Shown: positions 34,243 to 43,498, counted from the stretch's first letter. The stretch is 64,000 nt of DNA from Streptomyces aurantiacus JA 4570 (GCF_000414115.1 NZ_AOPZ01000028.1:1-64000), one strand, 5' to 3'. Translations and numbers: made by a program. The notes: generated from the sequence alone by a model not told the origin.

Positions 34243-35181
34243 ATGGTCACAGTTCCCCGCTTCCGGACGACCGACGTGGTTGCCGAACTGGAGCCGTCGG
34301 TGGGGCGTTTGCTGGAGCGCCACCTGGCAGCGGCCCGGCCGTGGTTTCCGCACGCCTTCGTCCCGTGGAGCGACGCCACGGACTTCGACGGACCACTCGG
34401 CGGAACGCCGTGGTCCCCCGAACAGTCCGTACTGCCGCAGGCGGTTCAGGACGCTCTGGTGGTGAATCTTCTGACCGAGGACAACCTGCCCAGCTACCAC
34501 CTCGAACTCGCCGGAGTCGCCGGTCTGCGGGGCTCCTGGGGCGAGTGGGTGCACCGGTGGACGGCAGAAGAAGGCCGTCACGCTGAGGCTTTGCGTGCCT
34601 ATCTGCACGCCCGGCGCGCAGTGGACCCGGTTCGGCTCGAGCAGGAGCGAATGCGGCATGTCGGGATCGGTCACCACACCGGTCAGCCCACCGCACTGCA
34701 CGTCATCGCCTACACCACCGTGCAGGAGCTGGCCACCCGCGAAGCCCACCGGAACACCGGCCGACTCTGTGGCGACCCACTGGGCGAACAACTCATGGCC
34801 AAGATCGCCGCAGACGAAAACCTGCACATGCTGTTCTACCGCGACCTGTACGCCGATGCTCTTCAGGTCGCACCAGATGCCGCCGTCGCGGCGCTCGCTG
34901 ACGTCATCTGTGGTTTCAGCATGCCCGGATCCGCCATCCCGGGCTTCCGCAGGCGGTCGCTGCGTATCGCCAAGGCCGGCATCTACAACCTCGACATCCA
35001 CCGCCGACAGGTCGTCCTGCCGCTCCTGCGCCACCTGGGAATCATGAACCTTCCCGATCTCGGCCCGGAAGGTGATCAGGCACAACACCGCATCGCCTCC
35101 CACCTGGAACATCTGTCCGCTACGGCAGAACGTTTCCAAGCGCTCTTCACCCAGAAGGCAGGGACCCCCGTGACTGATTGA
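34243..35181 (+). CDS. Acyl-ACP desaturase (soluble di-iron, FA_desaturase_2)
   Basis: Soluble di-iron desaturase, 312 aa, start behind GGAGG. Iron-ligand segments: TEDNLPSYH, TAEEGRHAEAL (E-E-x-x-H) and AADENLHML (D-E-N-x-H), the stearoyl-ACP desaturase pattern. It introduces a double bond into an ACP-bound acyl chain using ferredoxin and O2. It is divergent from an ACP and KAS gene, so the three probably make a specific unsaturated (possibly terminally functionalised) acyl chain. Housekeeping desaturation is the alternative. Confidence 0.88.
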   Translation: MVTVPRFRTTDVVAELEPSVGRLLERHLAAARPWFPHAFVPWSDATDFDGPLGGTPWSPEQSVLPQAVQDALVVNLLTEDNLPSYHLELAGVAGLRGSWGEWVHRWTAEEGRHAEALRAYLHARRAVDPVRLEQERMRHVGIGHHTGQPTALHVIAYTTVQELATREAHRNTGRLCGDPLGEQLMAKIAADENLHMLFYRDLYADALQVAPDAAVAALADVICGFSMPGSAIPGFRRRSLRIAKAGIYNLDIHRRQVVLPLLRHLGIMNLPDLGPEGDQAQHRIASHLEHLSATAERFQALFTQKAGTPVTD

Positions 35182-35328
35182 GCCGCCGACCGGCCCGAGC
35201 GCCGCGCACCCGCCGCCGTCCACCGCGCCTCACCCGTACGGACCGCCGCGCTGGTGGGCCCGGCCGGCCGGTGATGCCGTGAGGGGGCAGCACCCGTATC
35301 TGTGAGGGCCCTTCAGGAGGCATCCGCC

Positions 35329-36159
35329 ATGAACCGCCGCCCGCCGCGTACGCCCCGCCTCCTTGCCTTCGTCCTGGCAACGAGCGCCTTGTTGACCACG
35401 GCGGCCTGCTCGGGGAGCGACGGCGACGGCGGGGAACAGGGCCGCGCGGACGTCTCCGCGTCGCCGGTGGCCGAGAAGTCTCCGACGGCGTCGGCGTCCG
35501 CCAAGGCGCTGACCGCGGCGGGAGCGAAGGCCGCGCTGCTCACCGAGGCCGACCTGGAGGACGACTGGACCCAGGTGAAGGACGCGGCCACGTGGCGGGA
35601 CTCGCTCCTCATCGGCAAGGTGAAGGTGGCGGACTTCCTGACCGGCAAGGCGGACGCCGCCGACTGCCAGAAACTGCTCGACGCCCTCTACGGCGACGAT
35701 CTGCTGGGCAAGCCGACCGGGGCGAGCGCCCTGACCGGCTTCGCGGACGGCGGCGACGCCCGGCTGCTCCAACAGGTCGCCGCCTACGATCAGAGCCGTC
35801 TGGACAAGTCGCTGGCCTGGCTGAAGACGCTGCCGGTCACCTGCGACCAGTTCACGGTCACCGGCGGGGACGCGGGCCGGCGGACCGTACAGGTTGTCGA
35901 GACATCGCTGCCCGGCGTGGGAGACGCGCGCCAAGGGCTGCGCGTCACGCTGAAGGGCGAGACGGACGGGTCGCCCACCACGCTGACGCTCGACGTCGCC
36001 GCGGTGCGCATCGGCCCGAACGCCCTCACGGTCACCGGCGGTGGACTCGACGGCCTCGAGGACGACACCACCGAGCAGGCCGTACGCCAAGGCACCGACC
36101 GCCTCGAGGACGTCCTCACCGGCCGAACCCCGCCCGCTCAGCCCGGCGATGGCTACTGA
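35329..36159 (+). CDS. Hypothetical lipoprotein (LpqN/PknH-sensor-like)
   Basis: Exported lipoprotein, 276 aa, ATG behind a textbook CAGGAGG. The signal peptide has lipobox LTTAACSGSD, followed by a Ser/Ala/Lys linker and a domain of about 200 residues starting LTEADLEDDWTQVKD, with paired Cys (DAADCQKLL and PVTCDQF). This layout resembles PknH-type extracellular sensor domains found in many actinobacterial lipoproteins. Function unknown. Convergent with a cupin gene six bases away. Confidence 0.75.
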   Translation: MNRRPPRTPRLLAFVLATSALLTTAACSGSDGDGGEQGRADVSASPVAEKSPTASASAKALTAAGAKAALLTEADLEDDWTQVKDAATWRDSLLIGKVKVADFLTGKADAADCQKLLDALYGDDLLGKPTGASALTGFADGGDARLLQQVAAYDQSRLDKSLAWLKTLPVTCDQFTVTGGDAGRRTVQVVETSLPGVGDARQGLRVTLKGETDGSPTTLTLDVAAVRIGPNALTVTGGGLDGLEDDTTEQAVRQGTDRLEDVLTGRTPPAQPGDGY

Positions 36160-36165
36160 GCACGT

Positions 36166-36696
36166 TCAGTCGATCAGCCCCGCCTCGCGCAGTGCCCGCT
36201 CACCCTCGGGGCTCTTCACGGTGTGCTCCGGGTGATCAAAGGCGACGAGCGGGTTGAGTACGACATGCAGCATGAGGCTCTCGCTCCGACTCCCCCAGAA
36301 GGCGTGCGGTACGTTGCGGGGGAAGACCACCACATCTCCTGGGCGAACGTCACGCTTGATGAGTTGGCCGTCCTTGAGCGCGAAGAACGTGCCCCGTCCT
36401 CGAATGGCCGTGCACACCCGGTCCCCGTGAGGGTGGATGTGCATGTAGGACTTCTCCTCGCTCTGCGGCGCGAACTGGTCGAGGCCGAATCCGACGCCGT
36501 CGTCCGTCTGACCGATGAGCTTGGTCTGCATGCAGTCGACCGGCACCCATGGCGTGCTCTCGAACCGTTCGGGCGACGGCAGGCCGGAGAGGTCCAGCTC
36601 GTCGTATTCGTTCCCCGCCGCCCACCTCTTGAGAACCAGCGCCCTGACGCCCTCCGTCGGGACCTTGCCGTTGACCACGTCACCCAAGCTGGACAC
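36166..36696 (-). CDS. Cupin-domain protein
   Basis: Single cupin protein, 176 aa from a GTG at 36696 behind GGAGGAAA; an ATG at 36741 is possible but has no ribosome site. Metal-site motif YMHIHPHGDRVCTAIRGRGTFFAL and second motif RPGDVVVFPRNVPHAFWGSR are clear. The short N-terminal part (RWAAGNEYDELDLSGLP) is not recognised. It may be an isomerase or dioxygenase acting on a sugar or small acid; the sequence does not say which. Confidence 0.8.
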   Translation of the reverse strand: MSSLGDVVNGKVPTEGVRALVLKRWAAGNEYDELDLSGLPSPERFESTPWVPVDCMQTKLIGQTDDGVGFGLDQFAPQSEEKSYMHIHPHGDRVCTAIRGRGTFFALKDGQLIKRDVRPGDVVVFPRNVPHAFWGSRSESLMLHVVLNPLVAFDHPEHTVKSPEGERALREAGLID

Positions 36697-36995
36697 TTGC
36701 TTTCCTCCCGTGCGGAAAGGGACTTCCGTCTCTAAAAACATGTAGACCGTTCAGGCCAAGGGAGGGAAGGGTGAACGGCCGAGCTTGCCTGCGCATCGAA
36801 GGCCGACCGGGGGACACCTCGAACCGGAGCGAAGTTGTACCAGCTCAAGAGGTCAATTCCCGCACAGTCACTTCGATGCGCTCTTGACGCGCGCCGAAAG
36901 GACCTTGTGCGCGGCGCCCCACCCCGTACGGTCGCCCCACCCCATACGGTCCAGCACGACGTGCCGTCCCCCGTGCGGCCCGCTGGAATGGGCAG
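36697..36995. other. 299-base divergent intergenic region (cupin / OpuC operon)
   Basis: Upstream region of the osmoprotectant permeases. It contains the imperfect 18-bp tandem repeat at 36916-36951 and a TTGACG at 36884-36889 that could be a -35 box, though no good -10 follows at normal spacing. No gene was found. Confidence 0.4.
36916..36951. repeat. Imperfect 18-bp tandem repeat upstream of the OpuC-type operon
   Basis: GCCCCACCCCGTACGGTC (36916-36933) is followed by a copy with one change (CATACGG instead of CGTACGG) at 36934-36951. It begins 80 bases before the first permease gene and may contain paired regulator sites. Confidence 0.6.
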
Positions 36996-37676
36996 GTGAC
37001 CGCGCCTCCGGACGACTGCCTCGCGCGCAACGAGTGGATCTGCGGCGAGTATCTGAGCACCCGCCGGGAGATCCTCGTCGACGCCGTGCTGCAGCACCTG
37101 GAGCTGACCTCGCTCTCCGTCCTGATCGCGGTCGTCATCGCCCTGCCGCTGGCCGTCCTGGCCCGCCGCTGGGGCCTCGCCTCGGGGCCGGTGCTCGCGG
37201 TCACCACGGTCCTGTACACCATCCCGTCGCTCGCGATGTTCTCGCTGCTGCTGCCGGTGTACGGCCTGTCGTCGACGCTGGTCGTCGCGGGCCTCGTCCT
37301 GTACTCGCTGACGCTGCTCGTCCGGAACATCCTCGCCGGGCTGCGCGCCGTGCCCGAGGAGACCCGGCAGGCCGCGCGCGGCATGGGCTACGGCCCCGTC
37401 CGGCTGCTCCTGACCGTGGAGCTGCCGCTCGCCCTGCCCGCCGCCATGGCGGGCCTGCGCATCGCCACCGTCTCGGCGGTATCGCTGGCCACCGTCGGCG
37501 CGATCGTCGGCTTCGGCGGCCTCGGCAACCTCATCTACGCCGGCATGAACACCTACTTCAAGGCGCAGGTCCTCACCGCCTCCGTGCTCTGCGTGATCAT
37601 CGCCGTCCTCGCCGACCTGCTGCTGCTCGGCGTACAGCGACTCCTGACGCCCTGGACGAGGGCGGCCCGCGGATGA
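36996..37676 (+). CDS. Osmoprotectant ABC transporter permease (OpuCB/ProW type)
   Basis: Inner-membrane permease, 226 aa, GTG start without a strong ribosome site. Five or six spans (SLSVLIAVVIALPLAVLA first). The EAA-like loop EETRQAARGMGYGPVRLLLTVELPLALP and the glycine loop GAIVGFGGLGNLIY are typical of glycine-betaine/carnitine/choline permeases. Its stop overlaps the next permease start (ATGA). It probably imports a quaternary ammonium osmoprotectant. Confidence 0.88.
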   Translation: MTAPPDDCLARNEWICGEYLSTRREILVDAVLQHLELTSLSVLIAVVIALPLAVLARRWGLASGPVLAVTTVLYTIPSLAMFSLLLPVYGLSSTLVVAGLVLYSLTLLVRNILAGLRAVPEETRQAARGMGYGPVRLLLTVELPLALPAAMAGLRIATVSAVSLATVGAIVGFGGLGNLIYAGMNTYFKAQVLTASVLCVIIAVLADLLLLGVQRLLTPWTRAARG

Positions 37677-38350
37677 AGACCCTGACCGACGCCTGGGACT
37701 GGCTCGCCGACTCCGCGCACTGGGCGGGCGACGACGGCATCTGGCACCGGCTCACCCAGCACCTCGTCCTCACCGTCGTCTGCCTGCTGATCAGCTGCCT
37801 CATCGCGCTGCCCGTCGCGCTCGTCCTCGGCCACCTCGGCAAGGGCGGCGCGCTCGCCGTGAACATCTCCAACGTCGGGCGCGCCGTGCCGACCTTCGCG
37901 GTGCTCGTCCTGCTGCTCCTCACCCCGCTCGGGAAGTGGGGCGAGGGCCCCACCGTCGTCGCCCTGGTGCTGTTCGCCGTGCCGCCGCTGCTCACCAACG
38001 CGTACGTCGGCATGCGCGGCGTGGACCGCAGCGTCGTGCAGGCCGCGCGCGGGATGGGCATGACGGGGCGGCAGATGCTGTGGCGGGTGGAGGCGCCGCT
38101 CGCGCTGCCGCTGATCATGAGCGGGGTGCGCATCGCCGCCGTGCAGCTCGTCGCCACCGCCACCATCGCGGCGCTCGCGGGCGGCGGCGGGCTCGGCCGC
38201 ATCATCACGGCCGGCTTCAACCTGGCCAGCACGCCGCAGGTGGTGGCGGGCGCGGTGCTCGTCGCCGTGTTCGCCCTCCTGGTCGAGGGCGTCTTCGAGG
38301 CGGCGGAGCGGCTGGCGCCCGGGTGGGCGCGCAAGGCGGGGAAGGGGTGA
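37673..38350 (+). CDS. Osmoprotectant ABC transporter permease (OpuCD/ProW type)
   Basis: Second inner-membrane permease, 225 aa, ATG overlapping the previous stop by four bases. The EAA region is VDRSVVQAARGMGMTGRQMLWRVEAPLALP, followed by AALAGGGGLGRIITAGF. Spans start VLTVVCLLISCLIALPVALVL. Its own stop overlaps the binding-protein start (GTGA), so the three are translationally coupled. Confidence 0.88.
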   Translation: MKTLTDAWDWLADSAHWAGDDGIWHRLTQHLVLTVVCLLISCLIALPVALVLGHLGKGGALAVNISNVGRAVPTFAVLVLLLLTPLGKWGEGPTVVALVLFAVPPLLTNAYVGMRGVDRSVVQAARGMGMTGRQMLWRVEAPLALPLIMSGVRIAAVQLVATATIAALAGGGGLGRIITAGFNLASTPQVVAGAVLVAVFALLVEGVFEAAERLAPGWARKAGKG

Positions 38351-39385
38351 GTGCAGTGACTGGGGCGAGCGCGTCGAGCAGGGCGACCCGGGCGAGCGCG
38401 GCGAACAGAGCGGGCGCGGCGGGCGCCCCCGTGCGCGTGCGGAACTGGCGCACCCGCTGCGGCGTGCTGGTCGCGGCCGCCGCCCTGCTCGCCTCCGGCT
38501 GCGGCGGGCCCGTCCCTGGAGAACCAGGGCGAGGTCACCGCGCCGCCCGGCGACAGCAAGAACCTCGTCGTCGGCTCCGCCGGTTTCACCGAGAGCGATC
38601 TGCTCGCGCAGATGTACGCGCTGCTCCTGGACAAGGCCGGATACGGCACGGAGATCCTGTCCGTCGCCAACCGCGAACTGTACGAACCCGCCCTGGAGTC
38701 CGGGCAGATCGACGTCGTGCCCGAGTACGCGGCGACGTTCGCCGACTGGCTCAACGCCAAGGTCAACGGCGCCGACGCGAAGCCCGTCGGCTCGCCCGAC
38801 CTGGACGCCACCATGAAGGCCCTGCGGAAGCTGGCCGCGCCGCGCGGCCTGACCGTCCTCGACCCCGGAAAGGCCGTGGACCAGAACGCGTTCGCGGTCG
38901 CCACCTCGTACGCGCGCAGGCACCACCTGAAGACCCTCAGCGACCTCGGCAAGTCCGGCCTGAAGGTGCGGCTCGCCGCGGGCGACGAATGCGTACAGCG
39001 CCCCTACTGCGAACCCGGCCTGAAGAAGGTCTACGGCATCGACGTCACCGGCGTCGACCCCAAGGGCGTCGGCACCACACAGGCCAAGAAGGCCGTCCAG
39101 AGCGGCCAGGACCAGATGGTCCTCACCACCACGACGGACGCCACGCTCGACGAGTTCGGCCTCGTCCTCCTCGCCGACGACAAGCACCTGCAGAACGCCG
39201 ACTACATCGTCCCGGTCGTCAACCGCTCCCGGGCGGGCAGCGAGGGCGTCTCCCGCGCCCTCGGCCGCCTCAACACCGTTCTGACGACGGACGACCTGGC
39301 CGACATGAACCGCCAGGTGGACAGCTGGCGCCGACTGCCGGAGGACGTGGCGAAGACGTACTTGGAGGACAAGGGACTGCTGTAG
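38347..39385 (+). pseudogene. Osmoprotectant-binding lipoprotein (OpuCC/ProX type), one-base frameshift near the lipobox
   Basis: Substrate-binding protein of the OpuC-type importer. The coupled GTG at 38347 gives a basic leader and lipobox (AAALLASGCGG). Right after it, near 38505-38516 (GCGGGCCCGTCCCTGGAG), the frame is lost. The mature domain continues one base out of phase as LENQGEVTAPPGDSKNLVVGSAGFTESDLLAQMY to KTYLEDKGLL. Removing one base gives a 345-aa protein of normal length. A sequencing error in the G/C run or a true null mutation are both possible. Confidence 0.8.
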
Positions 39386-39418
39386 GGGCCGGGCCCCACG
39401 CCTGCCATGCTGGCCCGC

Positions 39419-40060
39419 ATGGCTGATCACGGGGACCACGAAGCAGTCCGGCGCAGCTACGACACCGTCGCCGAGGAGTACGCGCAGCGGTTGCATGACG
39501 AACTCGACGCCAGGCCGCTCGAACGGGCGCTCCTGTCCTGCCTGGTGGAGCAGGCGGAGCCGGGTGCGCCCGTCGCCGACCTCGGCTGCGGGCCGGGGCA
39601 CGTGGCGGCCCATCTCACCGGGCTCGGCGTGCGCGCCGTCGGTGTCGACCTGTCGGCGGGGATGGTCGCGACGGGCCGCCGCCGGTATCCGCGGGTGGAG
39701 TTCCGCGAGGGCGACCTGCTGCATCTGCCCGCTGAGGACGGGGAGTTCGCCGCTGCCGTCGCCCTCTACACGATCATCCACCTCGACCCGCACGAACTAC
39801 TCCCGGCGTTCGTGGAGGCGCGGCGGGTGCTGCGCCCCTCCGGGCTGCTGCTCGTGTCGTTCCACATCGGCACGGAGATCCGGCACTTCGACGAGTGGTG
39901 GGGACACGACGTGGACCTCGACTTCCGCTTTCTCGCCGTCCCGGACATCGCCGGGCTCCTGGAGGAGGCGGGTTTCGCCGTGGAGGCGCGCCTGGAACGC
40001 GAGCCGGCACCGGGCGAGGCCCAGACACGCCGCGCCTACCTGCTGGCCCGCCGCACCTGA
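39419..40060 (+). CDS. Class I SAM-dependent methyltransferase
   Basis: Cytosolic methyltransferase, 213 aa from the ATG at 39419; an ATG 12 bases upstream (39407) is also possible, and neither has a ribosome site. Motif I is VADLGCGPGHVAAHL, strand-2 end VGVDLSAGMV, and motif IV FAAAVALYTIIHLDP, the methyltransferase_11/25 pattern. It lies between the OpuC-type binding protein and the oppositely oriented ATPase gene, and probably has no role in transport. Confidence 0.85.
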   Translation: MADHGDHEAVRRSYDTVAEEYAQRLHDELDARPLERALLSCLVEQAEPGAPVADLGCGPGHVAAHLTGLGVRAVGVDLSAGMVATGRRRYPRVEFREGDLLHLPAEDGEFAAAVALYTIIHLDPHELLPAFVEARRVLRPSGLLLVSFHIGTEIRHFDEWWGHDVDLDFRFLAVPDIAGLLEEAGFAVEARLEREPAPGEAQTRRAYLLARRT

Positions 40061-40183
40061 CCCCGACCGGGGGGGCACCTTTTCCGCCGCAACGGCGAGC
40101 ACCCACCACACACCGCACCGGCGGTGCCGAACCACCCCAGCCGTGGCGCAGCCAAACCCCCACCACCCCGCGCCGGAGAGGCG

Positions 40184-41327
40184 CTACGCGTCGGCGACCG
40201 AGTCGAACTCCACATCCCCCCGCCCCACCCCGTGGGCATCCGCGTCCACCGACCGCCGCAGCGCCTCGTGCAGCCACGAAGCGGGCGCCGTCCACGACGG
40301 CGACCCAGCCCGCGTCGTGCTGGAGCATCATGCCGAACGCCTGCTTCAGCGGGGTGCCGACGGGGACCCAGGCGTTCATGCGGTGTGCCAGGTCGCCGAC
40401 CGTGGCCCCGTCGCCGGCGCGCGCGACCTCGTCGACGCCCACCCAGCCGTGCAGGTCGCCCTCGGCGTTCAGGACCATCGCCCAGCGGGCGTCGTCCGCG
40501 CGGAGCCGGGCCGCGGCCTGCGTGGCGGGCTCGTCGAGGCGGGCCACGGGCGGCTGCTCCAGGTCGTCGGCCTCGATCTCGGTGACGGAGAGCCGCTTCA
40601 GACCCCGGTCCGCGCCCACGAACTCGGCCACGTACGGCGTCGCGGGCGTGCCGAGGACCGCGCCCGGGGTGTCGAACTGCTCGATGCGCCCCTGCCCGTA
40701 CACCGCGACCCGGTCACCGAGGCGTACGGCCTCCTCGATGTCGTGCGTGACCATCAGGACGGTCTTGCGCACGGTGCGCTGGAGGTTCAGGAACTCGTTC
40801 TGCAGGCGCTCCCGCACCACCGGGTCGACGGCGCCGAACGGCTCGTCCATCAGGAGCACCGGCGGGTCGGCGGCGAGCGCGCGGGCCACGCCGACGCGCT
40901 GGCGCTGCCCGCCCGAGAGCTGCTCCGGATAGCGGCCCCCGTACGTCTTCGGGTCGAGCCCGACCAGGTCGAGCAGCTCGGCGGCGCGCGCCCGCGCCCT
41001 GGCCCGCTTCCAGCCGACGAGGGCGGGCACGGTGGCCGTGTTGTCGAGGACGGTGCGGTGCGGGAAGAGGCCGACCTGCTGGATGACGTAGCCGATGCGG
41101 CGGCGCAGCCGCACCGGGTCGACGCCCGCGATGTCCTCGCCGTTGACGTAGATGTGGCCCGCGGTCGGCTCGATCAGCCGGTTCACCATCATCATCGTGG
41201 TCGTCTTGCCGCAGCCGGAAGGACCGACGAGCGTGACCAGCTCTCCCTCGGCGACCTCGAAGGAGAGGTCGTCCACGGCCGTCGTGCCGTCCGGGTAACG
41301 CTTGGTCACCTGCTCGAACCGGATCAT
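40184..41327 (-). pseudogene. Osmoprotectant ABC transporter ATPase (OpuCA type), C-terminal CBS domain frameshifted
   Basis: ATPase of the quaternary-amine importer. Walker A GPSGCGKTTT, signature LSGGQRQRV and Walker B VLLMDEPFGAVD are intact (residues 1 to about 240), followed by tandem CBS domains. At HDAGWVAVVDGARFV (near 40274) the expected family continuation is missing. The normal tail (LHEALRRSVDADAHGVGRGDVEFDSVADA, stop TAG at 40184-40186) is one base out of phase. As written, the frame runs on antisense across the methyltransferase to 39774. A deletion of about 20 bases would explain it. The transporter core could still work, with altered osmotic gating. Confidence 0.75.
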
Positions 41328-41366
41328 TCCCTCACGCTAACCGCGCGTGATCGTCCCCGCATACGC

Positions 41367-42023
41367 TCAGTCGGCGCCGGTCACCAGGACCACCTCCAGG
41401 GTGCGCGGACCGTGCACGCCCTCGACGCGGTCGAGTTCGATGTCGCTGGTCGCGGACGGTCCCGAGATCCAGGTGAGCGGACGGGCCGGGTCGAGCCGTT
41501 CGAGGGCCCGCGGCACGGAGGAGACGACCTGGTCGGGGACGCGGACGACGCAGATGTGATGGTCCGGTACGAGGGTGATGCGGCGCCGCCCCTGGTCGGG
41601 GCCGCCGTCCAGGACGATGGTGCCGGTCTCGGCGATCGCCACCGCGCAGCCGGTGACGACGGCGTCGGCCTCGTCGAGATCGGCCGCAGTGCTCCCGGCC
41701 CGGTCGGCGACGCGGACGGGATGGGCGGCGGCCAGCCACCCCGGCGGCAGGGCGGGCGGCACGAGGACGGTCCGGGCGCCGCTGGAGGCCAGCAGCCGCA
41801 TCAGCAGCAGCGGGAGTTCCTCGCGGTCCGTGCGGTGCACGATCGCCCGGTAGTCGGCCAGGTTCCCGGCGAGCAGGTCGACGGTCTGCTCGGTGGTGCG
41901 CGTGCCGTGCTCGCGCAGATAGCTGCGGTCGACGGCCTGCTCGTACGACGCCTCCGGGTCCGGGTCTCCCGGGGTGCCGAGGGCACGCCGTACACGTCCG
42001 AGGATGATGTCCCGGCTGGTCAC
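41367..42023 (-). CDS. lutC: Lactate utilization protein C
   Basis: LUD-domain protein, 218 aa from the GTG at 42023, which overlaps the lutB stop (GTGA). The region DEADAVVTGCAVAIAETGTIVLDGGPDQGRR and PDHHICVVRVPDQVV carries the LUD/YkgG signature. With LutA and LutB it forms the iron-sulfur L-lactate oxidase system that feeds electrons to the respiratory chain. Third gene of lutABC; the OpuC-type ATPase gene begins 39 bases downstream on the same strand. Confidence 0.9.
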   Translation of the reverse strand: MTSRDIILGRVRRALGTPGDPDPEASYEQAVDRSYLREHGTRTTEQTVDLLAGNLADYRAIVHRTDREELPLLLMRLLASSGARTVLVPPALPPGWLAAAHPVRVADRAGSTAADLDEADAVVTGCAVAIAETGTIVLDGGPDQGRRRITLVPDHHICVVRVPDQVVSSVPRALERLDPARPLTWISGPSATSDIELDRVEGVHGPRTLEVVLVTGAD

Positions 42024-43498
42024 GCCTCGCCCTCCTGTCCTCCGCCGGTGCGCTGCCACCAGTCCCGGAACGATTCGCCGGGCACCTTCGGCAGGTCCCG
42101 GGTCGCGCTCCACGCCCGGCCGGGCCCCGGCAGCGTACGCGGATGCACCCGGCGGGTGCGGGCGGCGAGGCGCTGACCGGCGCGCAGCAGTCCGGGCCTG
42201 CCGAACACCATGCCCGCCGCGCGCATCGCGGCCCGTTCGGCCGCGTGTCCCCGGGCGGGCTTGAGGGTCACCTTCGCGCCGTGGCGGGTGAACTCGCCGC
42301 CCTGGACGACGCGTTCGCGCAGGTGCACGAGGACTTCGGGGATGTCGATGGCGACCGGGCACACCTCGTAGCAGGCGCCGCAGAGGCTGGAGGCGTAGGG
42401 GAGGGAGGCGTCGATCGCGCTGGCGGTGCCGCGCAGTTGGGGGCTGAGGATGGCGCCGATCGGGCCGGGGTAGACCGAGCCGTAGGCGTGCCCGCCCGCC
42501 CGCTCGTAGACGGGGCACACGTTCAGGCAGGCCGAGCAGCGGATGCAGCGCAGGGCCTGGCGGCCGACGTCGTCGGCGAGGGTGTCGGTGCGGCCGTTGT
42601 CGAGGAGCACGAGGTGGAAGGTGTCGGGCCCGTCGCCGTCCGTCGTGCCGGTCCACATCGACGTGTACGGGTTCATGCGCTCGGCGGTCGAGGAGCGCGG
42701 CAGGGTCTGGAGGAAGACCTCCAGGTCCCGCCAGGTCGGCACGATCTTCTCGATGCCGACGACGGAGATCAGCGTCTCGGGCAGCGTCAGGCACATGCGG
42801 CCGTTGCCCTCGGACTCCACGACCACCAGGGTGCCGGTCTCGGCGACCATGAAGTTCGCCCCGGAGACACCGACCTTGGCGCGCAGGAACTTCTCCCGCA
42901 GGTGCAGCCGGGCGGCCTCGGCCAGCTCGGCGGGCGCGTCCGTGAGGTGCTCGGGGGCGGGGCGGCCCCAAGGCCCCATCTCCCGCTCGAAGATGTCGCG
43001 GATCTCGCCGCGGTTGCGGTGGATGGCGGGGACCAGGATGTGCGAGGGACGGTCCTTGCCGAGCTGCACGATGAGTTCGGCGAGGTCGGTCTCGTAGGCG
43101 CGGATGCCCGCCGCCTCCAGGGCTTCGTTGAGCCCGATCTCCTGCGTGGCCATCGACTTGACCTTGACCACTTCGGACTCGCCGGTCTCCTTGACGAGGC
43201 CGGTGACGATCCGGTTCGCCTCGTCGGCGTCGGCGGCCCAGTGGACGGTGCCGCCCGCCGTGGTGACGGCCTCCTCCAACCGCACCAGGTAGTGGTCGAG
43301 ATGGCGCAGCGTGTGGTCCTTGATCTGCTTGCCCGCCTCGCGCAGCCGCGCCCAGTCGTCGAGTTCGGCGACGGCCTTCGCGCGCTTGTCGCGGATGGTG
43401 TGGGTGGCGTGCCGCAGGTTCGCCCGCAGCGTGGTGTTGCCTACGGCCTCGTGCGCCGCCTTCGGAAAGGCAGGCATCCCGACGAACGTCCCGCTCAT
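42020..43498 (-). CDS. lutB: Lactate utilization iron-sulfur protein B
   Basis: Iron-sulfur subunit of the LutABC lactate oxidase, 492 aa from the ATG at 43498. An N-terminal LUD domain (about 60-290; SGANFMVAETGTLVVVESEGNGR) precedes two 4Fe-4S ferredoxin motifs, CIRCSACLNVCPVY and CGACYEVCPVAI. It starts inside the lutA stop (four-base overlap) and ends overlapping lutC, so all three subunits are translated in fixed ratio. Confidence 0.93.
   Translation of the reverse strand: MSGTFVGMPAFPKAAHEAVGNTTLRANLRHATHTIRDKRAKAVAELDDWARLREAGKQIKDHTLRHLDHYLVRLEEAVTTAGGTVHWAADADEANRIVTGLVKETGESEVVKVKSMATQEIGLNEALEAAGIRAYETDLAELIVQLGKDRPSHILVPAIHRNRGEIRDIFEREMGPWGRPAPEHLTDAPAELAEAARLHLREKFLRAKVGVSGANFMVAETGTLVVVESEGNGRMCLTLPETLISVVGIEKIVPTWRDLEVFLQTLPRSSTAERMNPYTSMWTGTTDGDGPDTFHLVLLDNGRTDTLADDVGRQALRCIRCSACLNVCPVYERAGGHAYGSVYPGPIGAILSPQLRGTASAIDASLPYASSLCGACYEVCPVAIDIPEVLVHLRERVVQGGEFTRHGAKVTLKPARGHAAERAAMRAAGMVFGRPGLLRAGQRLAARTRRVHPRTLPGPGRAWSATRDLPKVPGESFRDWWQRTGGGQEGEA

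Noticed and set aside
39774..40183. The written C-terminal continuation of the OpuC-type ATPase
   Set aside because: It is Gly/Arg/Pro-rich, antisense to a methyltransferase, and follows a frameshift; the family-like tail ends at 40184 in another frame.
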